Below, piece after piece: positions 1 through 8,099 of a stretch of DNA of 20,218 nucleotides. The notes under the pieces were generated by a model that saw nothing but the letters and a program-made list of their open reading frames with translations, had not been told where the DNA came from and searched no databases. Position 1 is the stretch's first letter. The number at the start of each line of letters is the position of its first letter. A program made the position numbers and the translations under genes. Origin of the DNA: Dentipellis sp. KUC8613 (Eukaryota > Basidiomycota > Agaricomycetes > Russulales > Hericiaceae); the NCBI GenBank assembly GCA_002286715.1, contig NSJX01000109.1:1-20218 (forward strand), given 5' to 3'.

Positions 1-490
1 CGAGAGAGCAGGTGACAGCGGCACGCAAAGGCGCGTGACTGCAGCGCAACCCAGCGCATGACCGCACAGAGGCCGGCGGCGGGTGCATACGGCGGGTGGA
101 TGGCGGCGGCGGGCGCGTGGAGGGCGACAGAGGGCGGCGGAGGGCGGCGGAGGGCGGCGGAGGGCACGTGGAGGACGTGTGCGACCCGAAGAGGGTGTGT
201 ACGGCGCGTACGGCACGTACGTACAGCGCGTGAGGGCAGCGGAGACGGCGGCAGGCGGCGCAAGGAGGGCGGCGGAGACGGCAGTGGAGATGGCGTTGGA
301 TGGCGCGTAGAGGGCGCGTACGGCGCGTGAGGGCAGCAGGCGGCGCGAGGAGGGCGGCGGAATGGCAGCGGACGGCGCGGAGACGGCGGAGACGGCACGA
401 GGAGGCGGCGGAGGGCGCATGGAGGCGGTAGACGGCGCGTAGAGGGCGAGGACGGGACGAGGACGGCGACGGGCAAACGAGGGCGGCGGT

Positions 491-570
491 GGGATGACAG
501 ACGGCGGCGGTGGGATGACAGACGGCGGCGGTGGGATGACAGACGGCGGCGGTGGGATGACAGACGGCGG
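491..570. repeat. Tandem array, 21 bp unit, four copies
   Basis: The segment GGGATGACAGACGGCGGCGG followed by T is repeated exactly at 491, 512 and 533, with a fourth copy from 554 that diverges after 570. The near identity of the copies shows recent expansion inside an otherwise degenerate tract. The 21 bp length keeps frame and would give a repeated MTDGGGG heptapeptide, but nothing else supports translation. Confidence 0.95.
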
Positions 571-702
571 CAGCGGGCGGCTGTGGGTGCGAACAGGCGG
601 CAGTGGACGAGTGTGGACAGCGGCAGGATGTCCTGGGGTGAGAGACGGCGGCAGTGGGACACGCCTGTGCGAGGAGGGCGCGTTGAGGGCGGCGGACAGC
701 GC

Positions 703-772
703 AGGGAGGGCGGACAGGGCATAGGGAGGGCGGACAGGGCATAGGGAGGGCGGACAGGGCATAGGGAGGGCG
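703..772. repeat. Tandem array, 20 bp unit, 3.5 copies, G-quadruplex-prone
   Basis: AGGGAGGGCGGACAGGGCAT repeats at 703, 723 and 743, with a partial copy at 763. Each unit carries three GGG runs separated by 1-6 nt, so the plus strand fits the canonical G3+N1-7 quadruplex pattern several times over. The 20 bp period changes reading frame at every unit, which argues against a coding role. Confidence 0.93.
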
Positions 773-1620
773 CTGGGAGAGCGCGAACGGCCCAAGGAGG
801 CCGCGTAGGGCGCAAGGAGGCCGCGTCGAGGGCGCAGATGGCGCGTCGAGGGCGCGGATGGCGTGTCGAGGGCACGGACAGAGTGTTGAAGGTGGCAGTG
901 GGCGAACGAGGGCGGGGAGGGCGCGTAGGGCGCGTAGGGCGCGTGGAGCGCGTGGAGGGCGCGTAGGGTGCTTGGAGGGCGTGAGGAGACGGTGGAGAGA
1001 GCGGGGAGGGCACATACGGTGCGTACGGCGCGAGGATGGCGCGATGACGGTGCGATGACAGTGCGAGGAAGCGGTGTTGAGGGCGTCGAGGGAGGGCGGT
1101 GGACGGCGCATGGAGGGCGTGAGGAGGCAGCAGAGAGGGTGTCGAACGCGGCGGTGGGCGAACGAGGGCGGGGAGGGCAGCAGGGAGGGCGTGTAGGGCG
1201 CGTAGGGTACGGGGGGGGCACGTGCGGCGTGTGGAGGCGGTGTCGAGGGTGGCAACGGGGCGTGGCGTAGAGGGCGGCAGAGGGCGCCGGGGCGCGTTGA
1301 CGGCGCGTCGACGACGCGTATGGGGCGTGGAGGGGGCGTAGAGGGGCAGAGATGGCGGCAGAGGGCGGCGCGGCGCGTCGACGGCGCGTCGATGGGGCGT
1401 TTGGGGCGTGGAGGGGGCGCAGAGGGGGCATAGAGGGGCGGAGAGGGCGGCAGAGGGGGCGTAGAGGGGCGGAGATGGCGCGTAGAAGGGCGTAGAGGGG
1501 GCATAGAGAGGCGTAGAGGGCAGCAGAGGGCGGCAGGGCGTGTCGACGGCGCATAGAGGGCCGGAGAGGGGAGAGGACGGCAGAGGGCGGCATGGAGGAC
1601 ACGAGCAGACAAACTAAAGA

Positions 1621-1648
1621 ACGCAAGCCCGGGATCCCGGGCTCGCGT
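1621..1648. repeat. Imperfect 28 bp palindrome with perfect 18 bp core
   Basis: The core AGCCCGGGATCCCGGGCT (1626-1643) is its own reverse complement. It is extended by ACGC (1621-1624) and GCGT (1645-1648) with one mismatched pair. It lies between the donor-like site of unit A and its G-rich tract. I do not see it at the matching place in units B, C or D, so it looks like an insertion or local invention of this copy. Confidence 0.9.
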
Positions 1649-1680
1649 GGTCAGTCAACGGTAAAGTCAAAGCGGCGGTG

Positions 1681-1686
1681 ACGTAC
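1681..1686 (-). promoter_or_regulatory. 5' splice-donor-like site of unit A
   Basis: The minus strand reads AGTATAG|GTACGT and sits at the switch from the 5' module to the tract, the same place as ATAG|GTACGT in unit B and ATAG|GTAAGT in unit D. Use in splicing is inferred only. Confidence 0.4.
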
Positions 1687-1830
1687 CTATACTGCACACA
1701 AACCTACTTCTCTCCTGCCATTCGAACGTCAGTCTGTGTGGGTTGAGGACACGCGCACCGGAGGCTGTGGGGTGTAGAGTTGTATGGTGAGCTGCTATGA
1801 CGAGGCGTGTCTCTGCGACCATGACCAGCT

Positions 1831-1843
1831 TCGGCAATTCCCG
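1831..1843 (-). promoter_or_regulatory. Conserved box 1 (CGGGAATTGCCGA), unit A
   Basis: The 13-mer is present in all four 5' modules (also at 5047, 10882 and 19754) with unchanged orientation relative to the unit. It is nearly palindromic (CGGSAATTSCCG). It could be a protein-binding site or part of a conserved leader. Confidence 0.7.
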
Positions 1844-2029
1844 TGAAGTGCGCGCATGGTCTTGTCGACGAATCGAATCACTCTACGACACTCAAAAAAA
1901 ATCTTTAAATTGTCGAATAAATTATGATACGTGTAGGATACTATGCATGACCAGTAAAGACGATGCGAAACGTAGAATCGAACTATTAGTGCCAATACTT
2001 GCAGACTTCCGCAATAGAGTCCATTTCCG

Positions 2030-2041
2030 CGACGCGACTTC
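2030..2041 (-). promoter_or_regulatory. Conserved box 2 (GAAGTCGCGTCG), unit A
   Basis: The GAAGTCGCG core is shared by all four 5' modules (4847, 10686, 19957). The extended form GTCGCGTCGCGGAAA is shared only with unit C. It is 187 bp from box 1 and about 230 bp from the palindrome, matching the other copies. Confidence 0.7.
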
Positions 2042-2270
2042 GAGTTTGCAAGCGACTGTGATGCTCCAAAAACATAATAAATTGATGATTTGTCTGTAGT
2101 ACCGTTTTCCATACACAGTTCAAATTTCACGGCGATTGAGCAAATATTAGAGCATACAGAAAATGAATATGTCGGAAAGTGAGCAGATGTGGCGGTAGTG
2201 CGTGGGAAACGGTTTCCTGTTTCCGCGATTAAAAGTTTCGACACGTCTGCCAGCCGTCTCTAATTAGAAG

Positions 2271-2288
2271 TGATTCATGGCTGAATCA
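2271..2288. repeat. Unit-terminal palindrome, A/E junction
   Basis: TGATTCA (2271-2277) and TGAATCA (2282-2288) are inverted copies around a 4 nt centre. This is the most diverged of four such palindromes. On its left starts the minus-strand unit A. On its right, with no gap, starts a plus-strand C-rich tract. Confidence 0.85.
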
Positions 2289-2468
2289 GAACCCTCACTG
2301 CCCCTTCACGCGCCTCGGGCCACCCTGGTTTGTGCCCTTGAGCCCCGCCCGCGTCTCCTGCCACAGGCCAGCGTCGATCGCGCCCTGGCGCCCCGTGTGC
2401 ATGCTCTATTCGCGCTGGCCCTCCTTGCGCTGTCCTCGCGCCCTTCGCACCCTCCTCACGCCCTCTGC

Positions 2469-2610
2469 TGCCTCTGCACACCCTCCGCACGCCCTCCGCC
2501 GCCTCTGCACGCCCTCCTCCGTCTCCACACGCTGTTCGCCGCCACCGTGTGCCATCCACGCCATGTGCACGCTGTCCGTTGCCTCTGCACACCCTCCGCA
2601 CGCCCTCCGC
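2469..2610 (+). repeat. Higher-order repeat, 111 bp period
   Basis: A 31 bp word starting TGCCTCTGCACACCCTCCGC at 2469-2499 recurs without change at 2580-2610. Exact identity at this length in a degenerate tract indicates a 111 bp duplication unit above the short repeat. Confidence 0.85.
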
Positions 2611-2826
2611 ATGCCCTCTGCATGCCATCCCTCGCCATGTACACCCCGTATGCGCCGCACTTGACCCGTCCGCGCTGACCTCGCTGACCTCGCACCGACC
2701 TCGCACCCTTTGTGTCGTCCTCACGCCCTCCGCCGCTCCCGCACGCCCTCCGCACACCCTCTCGTGCCCCAGCACGTCTCAACCCCGTCCTCGCCGCCGC
2801 CGCTCATTCGCCGCCATCCTCAACCG

Positions 2827-3280
2827 CCCACCACCACCTCCTCGCGCGCCACCGCCTCGCCGTCTCTGCGCGCCCGCCGCTGCCGTCGCTCATCTGCCGC
2901 CGCCGTCGCTCGTCCACGGCCGTCCTCGCCTGCCCACCACCACCTCCTCGCGCGCCAGCGCATCCCACCACCTTCTCCTTGCACGCCACCGCCTCGCTGT
3001 CTCTGCGTGCCCGCCGTGACTGTCGCTCGTCTGCCGCCGCTGTCACTCGTCCGCCACCGCCGTCACTCGTCCACCGCTGCCATCACTCGTCCGCTGCCAC
3101 CGTCGCTTTCCCACGGCCGTCCTCGCCCGTCCACCACCACCTCCTCGCGCGCCAGCGCATCCCACCGCCACCATCACTCGTCCACAGCCACTGTTGCTTG
3201 TGCGCCGCTGCCATCGCTCGTCCGCCACCGTCCTCGCTCGCCCACCGCCGCCTCCTCCCACCCCAGCGTATGCCACCGCC
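2827..3280 (+). repeat. Higher-order repeat, about 100-110 bp period
   Basis: Blocks containing CCACCACCACCTCCTCGCGC at 2827-2850, 2933-2970 and 3131-3170, with a degenerate copy at 3241-3280, recur at multiples of about 100-110 bp. Between them lie variants of CGTCGCTCGTCC. The second and third blocks share the extension GCCAGCGCATCCCACC. Confidence 0.8.
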
Positions 3281-3724
3281 GTCTTCGCGCGCCCACAGCA
3301 GTGTCCTCGTGCCCCAGCACGACTTCTCCGCGCCTGCCTCGCGCCCTCCTTGCGTCGTTCGCCCTCTCCGTGCCGTCTGCCACCCTCTCCGCGCCCTATG
3401 TACGCCGCACGCGCCCTCCACTGCACGCTGTACACACTATCCACCATCCTCTCCACGCCGTCTGCCACCTCTCCGTGCCCGCTGCATGCCGTAGGTGCCC
3501 TTCGCGCCCTGTTTGCGCCCTCCTCACGCCCCGTCCGTGCAGTCCGCCGCCTCTTTGCCACCTCCACCACCCTCTCAGCGCCGTCCGCCTGCTGCACGCG
3601 TCGTCCTTGCGCCGTCTGCGCTGTGTGTGCACCATCTGCCCTTGCACTGTCTCCTGCGACCTCCACCCACCAGCCCCTCACCCGCAGGTACCTGCACTTT
3701 CTATGCATTGTTTGTGCCATCCAG

Positions 3725-4074
3725 GTTGTCCATGTGCCCTCTGGATCTTTGTGGTAAGTTTCTTTCCTACCTTCCTAGTTCTGTCTTCAACTGAACTGCC
3801 CACAGGCTGTTAAGTGTTTCATTGCAATGGTGTGTTGTTCTCTCCAATCTCCAAGGCTTTCATTGATATTCAACATGGACCTTTCAGATGACTCTTTGCC
3901 ATTGAGAAATCTGATCATTATTATTTTCTTTTGGTTAGGGTCTTGATAGTTGTTGTATACTGGTTCTTTTGTATTCTTATTGTAGCAATCACTGAAATGG
4001 ATTTCAATGCTCCCACTATTTGGATTTGAGCATATGGGGGAATCTTGAATATCCCACCTGGACATCATAATGAA
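3725..4074 (+). other. 3' module of unit E: exon-like segment and AT-rich tail
   Basis: After the C-rich tract the base composition changes to ordinary AT-rich DNA. A 29 bp segment (3725-3753) lies between the acceptor-like CCATCCAG (ending 3724) and the donor-like GTG|GTAAGTTTC (GT at 3754). A further acceptor-like run, TTTTGTATTCTTATTGTAG, ends at 3985, so 3754-3985 would be a 232 bp intron. The remainder to 4074 has no recognised content and stops at the inverted TIR element. Exon calls rest on splice-consensus words only. Confidence 0.4.
3754..3759 (+). promoter_or_regulatory. Splice-donor-like GTAAGT, 3' module of unit E
   Basis: GTGGTAAGTTTC fits the eukaryotic donor consensus. A matching GTAAGT occurs 53 bp after the acceptor-like CTGCAG in unit B (10263), which supports a shared gene structure. 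Confidence 0.4.
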
Positions 4075-4117
4075 ACTAGTGGGGAGTGGGCCGGCAAGCG
4101 GCAGGTACTGATTCATC
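4075..4117 (+). repeat. 43 bp Y-family terminus, copy 1
   Basis: Starts ACTAGT and carries AGTGGGCCGGCAAGCGGCAG and CTGATTCATC. The same 43 bp end is found at 14653 and 14742 in this orientation, and at 13141, 13467 and 15298 in the opposite orientation. Confidence 0.9.
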
Positions 4118-4586
4118 TTTGAGGGTGGACATGTCTTGGCTTCAATTTTTTACATCATCTCACATATTTAATCATCATCCAATTCTTGTTGTGATTTTGC
4201 ATGATCTTTTGTTGTTTGCATGATGTATGTCTTCTGAAAGTGAAAAAGTTATACATCTGAGAAATTTAACCATATTCTAAGGCAGTTTATGGGCCAGATA
4301 ATCCTCATAGGCTGGTAGAAAGATATCTGTCTTGATAGTTTTATGATTGCTAGAGAAGGTACCTTTATATGTATATAGATACCTTGCTATTCCCAAACAC
4401 ACCTTTTCATCATCACTATTTCTTCTCCCAACAGTTCACACACTATAAAAATTATCAGGCTTGTTCATTGTCACAAGGAGTCCTGCAGCTATTGAAATAT
4501 TGTTGGCTTCAATAACAGGAACACTTGCATTGGGCCTCAAGGACACTGGAATGGAAACAAGGATACATTATATTGCCAGCACTATT
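4075..4586 (-). mobile_element. TIR-end element, inverted copy (family Y)
   Basis: It starts with the 43 bp family terminus at 4075-4117 (ACTAGTGGGG, AGTGGGCCGGCAAGCGGCAG, then ACTGATTCATC). Read on the minus strand it aligns with both copies at 12869-13509. Shared points are a TGCAAGTNNTTCTG-like word (complement of 4516-4529), GCAGGACTCC followed by GTGACA and ACAAGCCT, and the AATTGGATGATNATTAAATATGTGA stretch close to the terminus. About 140 bp of extra sequence sits in the middle. There is no coding capacity, so it is non-autonomous or decayed. It ends at the palindrome that begins unit B. Confidence 0.7.
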
Positions 4587-4606
4587 CTGATTCATCTATG
4601 AATCAG
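4587..4606. repeat. Unit-terminal palindrome, unit B
   Basis: CTGATTCATCTATGAATCAG has 9 bp perfect arms around a CT centre. It marks the start of the unit B 5' module and abuts the end of the inverted Y element. Confidence 0.92.
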
Positions 4607-4846
4607 TCTTAAGTATCAACATTCTCACTACGGTTTGCAGAATCGACGTCCTCAACTTTTTCGCTGCTTCGGGGAATGGTCTCCCACGACTTCAGCCACA
4701 TTGGTTCACTTCCAATTGTATTCGTTTTTCAGACAGTTCAAATGGTGTTCAATCAACACGATATTTGGCACACATATGGATCAGTATTATATCTACAAGA
4801 TGTCAAAAATTTGCAAATTTTGAATTTCTATATCACTCAGAAAACT

Positions 4847-4855
4847 GAAGTCGCG
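4847..4855 (+). promoter_or_regulatory. Conserved box 2 (GAAGTCGCG), unit B
   Basis: Lies 241 bp after the palindrome and 192 bp before box 1. The following bases CTGTGCT match unit D (CCGTGCT) and differ from the A/C form. Confidence 0.65.
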
Positions 4856-5046
4856 CTGTGCTAGAGATAGTGAGATTGAAAGTTACGACTGCAGAGACGC
4901 GAAAACAACACGAGAGCCTCCCAAAATATTCTAACAGGTAGATTGACTAAGTTTCAGCAGCCTCTAATTTCCTAGTAATTCTGGCAAATTTATTAAGCCC
5001 TCGGAGAACCTGTCTTTGTGTGACCACCGCGTCAAGGAGCCCTACA

Positions 5047-5059
5047 CGGGAATTGCCGA
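5047..5059 (+). promoter_or_regulatory. Conserved box 1 (CGGGAATTGCCGA), unit B
   Basis: Identical 13-mer to those in units A, C and D at the equivalent place in the module. Confidence 0.7.
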
Positions 5060-5269
5060 GAGTGGTCGTCGCGCGGAAGATGTGATAAGTCGATGCTCGT
5101 TTACTCCTACTCCTCACGCCCTCGGCGTCTTCATCCGCCATGCACCCGCATACACACAAACTCATCCACACGCATTCCCATGCCCCCATCCACCCAACAG
5201 CTGACACTCACAAGCCGAGAAGAAGGGAAGTTTGGAGGAGGGTGGAACAGCCCAAAGGGGCTGTAATAG

Positions 5270-5275
5270 GTACGT
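5270..5275 (+). promoter_or_regulatory. 5' splice-donor-like GTACGT, unit B
   Basis: GTAATAG|GTACGTTCG stands at the border of 5' module and C-rich tract, followed by a T/C-rich stretch as in the other units. Shares the GTACGT variant with unit A. Confidence 0.45.
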
Positions 5276-6038
5276 TCGTTATTCCCTTCTGCCTTTTCCC
5301 TCCTCATGTCTCTAGTCACCGCACTCTGCATGCGCCGTCTCACAAGTGCCCCTGTATCGCCACTCTCCCCCTAGCAACGGCTTGACAGACGGTCGACTCC
5401 CATCGCGCCGCCCTCTGCTGCATGCCCACGACGCCCTCTTCGCATCTCCGCCGCCCTCCTCGCGTCTCCACGCGCCGCGCATCCGCCGTCGTTCCACGCC
5501 CACGCGTGGCTGTTTCGCGCCCGTACGCCACCGTTTTGCGCTTGTGTATCTGCGACACCGCGTCCCGTGCCTCCGCCATCCTCGCGCGGCCCCGCCGCCC
5601 TCCCATGTCCACGCGCCGCCGCCGTTTCGTGCCCGTACGCCACCCTTTTGCGCTCGTACGCCGCCGTTTTGCGCCCGCGTGCCCGTGCCGCCCTGTCCTG
5701 CACTTCCGCCGGCCTTGCAAGCTCCCGTCATCCCTCTTCGCGCCCTGCCGCACCCTTTTCGCGTCCCATGGGGTCGCCTCGCACCCCGTGGGCCATCTCG
5801 TGCCTCACCTCGCCGTTTCAGTGCCCCGCACTGCCGTTCTCGCGGTTTGCACGCGGCGCCCTGTTGTCTCGCGTCCCACCGCGTCCTCTTGTGCCTCGCC
5901 CCGCCGTTTGCGTGCCCCACCACGCCGTCTTCGCGCGGCGTCGCTCGCTCTCAACACCCCGCCCCGCCGTCTTTGTGCGGTGCTGCGCGGTCTCGGCCCC
6001 CGTTCTGCCTTTTTTGCGGCCCCTGCCGTCGTGGCGTA

Positions 6039-6090
6039 GTGTCACGCCCTGTCGCGCAGCGCAACGCGCTCTCAACACCCCGCCCCGCCC
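6039..6090 (+). repeat. Segment shared between tracts of units B and C
   Basis: GTGTCACGCCCTGT followed by GCGC, GCAACGC, CTCT and ACACCCCGCCCCGCCC aligns base by base, with few substitutions, with 11347-11399 in unit C. This is longer than the short repeat unit, so it reflects common descent or exchange of tract segments between units. Confidence 0.75.
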
Positions 6091-6717
6091 TCTTCACATC
6101 CCGTAGGGCCACCTCGCGGCCACCGCGCCGTCTGTGCGTCACGCTGCACCCTCTTTCACCACGCTGCGCGGTCTATGCGGCCCACCCCGCTGTTTTCGCG
6201 TCGCGCCGCGCGCTCTCAGCTGCGCCGCCATCGCGCTAAATCTGCGCCTCACCGATGCCGTCTCGCGCCCCACCGACGTCGCCGCTCTCGCACCGCCACG
6301 CCCCGCCGTTCGTCCTCACCCTCGAGCCGCCGTTCTCCGCCATCGCGCCACCATCGTGCTCGACGCGCCCCCATCGCACCCCCATCACGCGCCTTACGCC
6401 TCGCGCGCGTCGCCCCGGGCCACCATCACGCCCCTGGCAGCCGTCGTCGCAGCACCTGCCGGCCGCCGTCACGCCCCTTGCGCCGCCGCCACCACGCGTC
6501 TCGCACTCCCACGCGTCACCGCGCTCCCATCGTGCGCCGCGCGCCGCCGCGTCACGCTTCCGTCGTGCACCTCGTGCTGCCGTCGCGCCGTCGCACCGTT
6601 CCGGGCCGCTGTCACACCCCTGCGGGTGCGGCAGGGGGCCGTTTCGCGCCCCCCGCCGTCATCTCCCGCCCCCTGCCGCCCCCTCGCTAACCCACGCTGC
6701 CGTCGCTCACCGCCATT

Positions 6718-6837
6718 CGCCCCCACGCGCTGTGTCTCGCCCCCGCTTGCCTTATCTCGCCCCCACTCGCCGTCTTCCGCCCCCACTCGCCTTCTCCCGC
6801 CCCCGCACGCCGTGTCTCATCCCCGCACGCCGTATCT
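6718..6837 (+). repeat. Tandem array, 20 bp unit, six copies
   Basis: Six 20 bp units start at 6718, 6738, 6758, 6778, 6798 and 6818, typified by CGCCCCCACTCGCCGTCTTC. Period 20 is not a multiple of three. The same type of unit with period 20 recurs in unit C at about 11899-11938. Confidence 0.9.
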
Positions 6838-7194
6838 CGCTTCGATGCTTCACGCCGCCGCCTTCCACTCTTCGGGCCCCGCTGGACCGTCTGCGACCCA
6901 CGCCGCCGTCTGCACCCCCCCGCACCGTCTTTGGGCCCTCTGCGTCCCACCGCACCGTCAGCGCCCCACCATGCGCTCTTTGAGCCCATGTGGCCGTCTG
7001 CGTGCCGCCCTGCCGTCTTCGGGGCCCTCCGCTGCGCCGTCTTCGGGCCCCATGGGGCCGTCTTGCGCCCCACGCCCCCGTCTGCGCGTGCCGCCGCGCC
7101 CTCTGAACGGCCCGCCGCGCCCTCTGTGCCCCATGCCGCCCTCCGCATGTCTCACGCCGCCCTCTGCGCGTCGCTCCGCACCGTCTTCGCGTAA

Positions 7195-7285
7195 TGAAGG
7201 GGCCATTGCGCGCCCCACCCCCCAGCGCAACGTCGGCAGAGCAGCTGGATGACGCCGTCATAGGTAAGTTTGTTCTTTTTCTGCC
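7195..7285 (+). repeat. Internal exon/donor copy 1 inside tract of unit B
   Basis: A less C-rich patch containing GGCAGAGCAGCTGGATGACG and CGTCATAG|GTAAGTTTGTTC, followed by TTTTTCTGCCTCTCTCGTGCTGCC. It resembles the exon end plus donor of unit D (CGCGATAG|GTAAGTTTTC...), without the rest of the 5' module. It probably records a fused or converted unit. Confidence 0.55.
7264..7269 (+). promoter_or_regulatory. Splice-donor-like GTAAGT, internal copy 1
   Basis: CATAG|GTAAGTTTGTT is a strong donor match at the border from the non-C-rich patch into renewed C-rich tract. Confidence 0.45.
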
Positions 7286-8099
7286 TCTCTCGTGCTGCCC
7301 CCGCCGTCCGTTGCGCCTCCGCCTCACAGCTCGCTTGCGCCGCCCACGCACCCCCGCACCGCCATCACACACATCAACGGCGCCGTCTCGGGCTAGTCTG
7401 GTGCCCCCCTAGCACGCGTCGCCGCCTCGCGTGCCCGCGCCGCCCTCTCCCGCGCCTACGCCGCCTTTTACGCCGTCACGCCGCCGCGCCCCTCTGCGCC
7501 GTTGTTGTGCCCCTCTGCACCGCCGTCATGCTCCTCTGCACCGTTTTGTGCGCTGCACGCCGCTGTCGCGCCCCAGAGAAATCATTACACGCTCCGGCCG
7601 CTGTGTTTCACCCCGTCACACCTATGTGCCCCACCCCGTCCACTCAATCCCCGTGCCACCGTCTGCTGCGCCGTCGCGCCCTCTTGCACCCCGTGGCGCT
7701 GTCTCGCCGCCTTCTTGACCGCCATCCCGCCATCATGCGCCCCGTCGTGCCCTCTCAAACATTGCGGCGCCGTCTGCTGTGCCGTCGTGCACTCTGGCCT
7801 CCTGTGACACTGCCTCGTCACCCTCGTGCACCCTCGCGTCGCCATCACCCGCCGTGGCTCGCCGCCGCGAACCCGTGCTGCTGTCATGTGCCATCACGCG
7901 CCCCCGCATTGACGTCGATGCCCTGCGTCTCCTCGGCATGTGCCGTCGCAAACGGCGCCGTTCCGTGGTGCGTGGCCCTGGGCTGCTCTCGTGCTCCCCC
8001 TCGCGGCCGCCCCCCACCCCCAGCTCCCACCATGAGCGCCCACGCCGCCATCACATGCCTGGGGCACCATTTTGTGGCCCGTGACCCCACGTCGCCCCC

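Larger units (their letters stand above)
1..1610 (-). repeat. G-rich (plus strand) degenerate minisatellite, tract of unit A
   Basis: The plus strand is almost entirely purine/G-rich, built from variants of GAGGGCGG, GGCGCGTAGG and GTGGAGGGGGC. Read on the minus strand it is the same C-rich repeat type as at 2290-3720, 5280-10200 and 11110-12720. It lies downstream of the minus-strand 5' module at 1681-2289 and so occupies the place of that unit's tract. It runs off the left edge of the window, so its 3' end is not seen. Internal arrays at 491-570 and 703-772 are listed separately. Open frames are present on the plus strand, but they consist of low-complexity Gly/Arg/Ala runs and I do not treat them as coding. 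Confidence 0.85.
1681..2289 (-). repeat. 5' module of unit A
   Basis: On the minus strand this starts with the palindrome at 2271-2288. It continues through a segment alignable with the start of unit C (the ATTTTCTGTATGCTCT and GAAGTCGCGTCGCGGAAA stretches), carries GAAGTCGCGTCG (complement of 2030-2041) and CGGGAATTGCCGA (complement of 1831-1843), and ends at a donor-like ATAGGTACGT (complement of 1681-1690). An open frame of 149 codons crosses it, but it is not shared by the other copies, so conservation appears to act on DNA or RNA rather than on one protein. It groups with unit C. The role as promoter plus first exon is inference. Confidence 0.75.
2290..3724 (+). repeat. C-rich degenerate minisatellite, tract of unit E (5' module missing)
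   Basis: Pyrimidine/C-rich sequence made of GCCCTCCGCACGCC-like and CGTCGCTCGTCC-like words begins immediately after the palindrome. A 31 bp word recurs exactly at 2469 and 2580 (111 bp apart). A CCACCTCCTCGCGCGCCAGC-type block recurs at about 2827, 2933, 3131 and 3241, roughly 100-110 bp or twice that apart. It ends at an acceptor-like TTTGTGCCATCCAG at 3724. Frames are open on both strands (up to 367 codons plus, 225 codons minus), giving Pro/Arg/Ser/Ala-rich low-complexity products. I treat them as a by-product of the missing TAA/TAG/TGA words. No 5' module lies upstream in plus orientation, so unit E is truncated. Confidence 0.85.
4587..5270 (+). repeat. 5' module of unit B
   Basis: Starts with the palindrome 4587-4606. 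It holds CAGCCACATTGGTTCA (shared with unit D), GAAGTCGCGC at 4847 and CGGGAATTGCCGA at 5047, then a CA-rich stretch (about 5140-5200) and an exon-like end ACAAGCCGAGAAGAAGGGAA...AATAG|GTACGT. The last part aligns with the end of the unit D module (ACAAGCCAAGACGGAGGCAC...GATAG|GTAAGT). It falls in the B/D subfamily. In both, the frame reading KPRRR...IG runs up to the donor, but stops appear in other copies, so coding is doubtful. A promoter plus first exon is the simplest reading. Confidence 0.75.

Noticed and set aside
1..1610. Telomeric or subtelomeric telomerase repeat
   Set aside because: The G-rich units are variable and long-period, with no TTAGGG, TTTAGGG or similar perfect array.
2710..3813. 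367-codon plus-strand frame as a proline-rich protein gene
   Set aside because: A 260-codon frame and several minus-strand frames overlap it. The repeats explain the openness, and no start context or conserved motif is seen.
5047..5059. NF-kB binding site
   Set aside because: GGGAATTGCC breaks the pyrimidine requirement of the consensus at one place, and the conserved word extends beyond it symmetrically, so naming a factor is not justified.
6134..7252. 372-codon plus-strand frame as a gene
   Set aside because: It includes the 20 bp array at 6718-6837, which rotates frame each unit, so no consistent peptide is kept. Overlapping frames are open on both strands.
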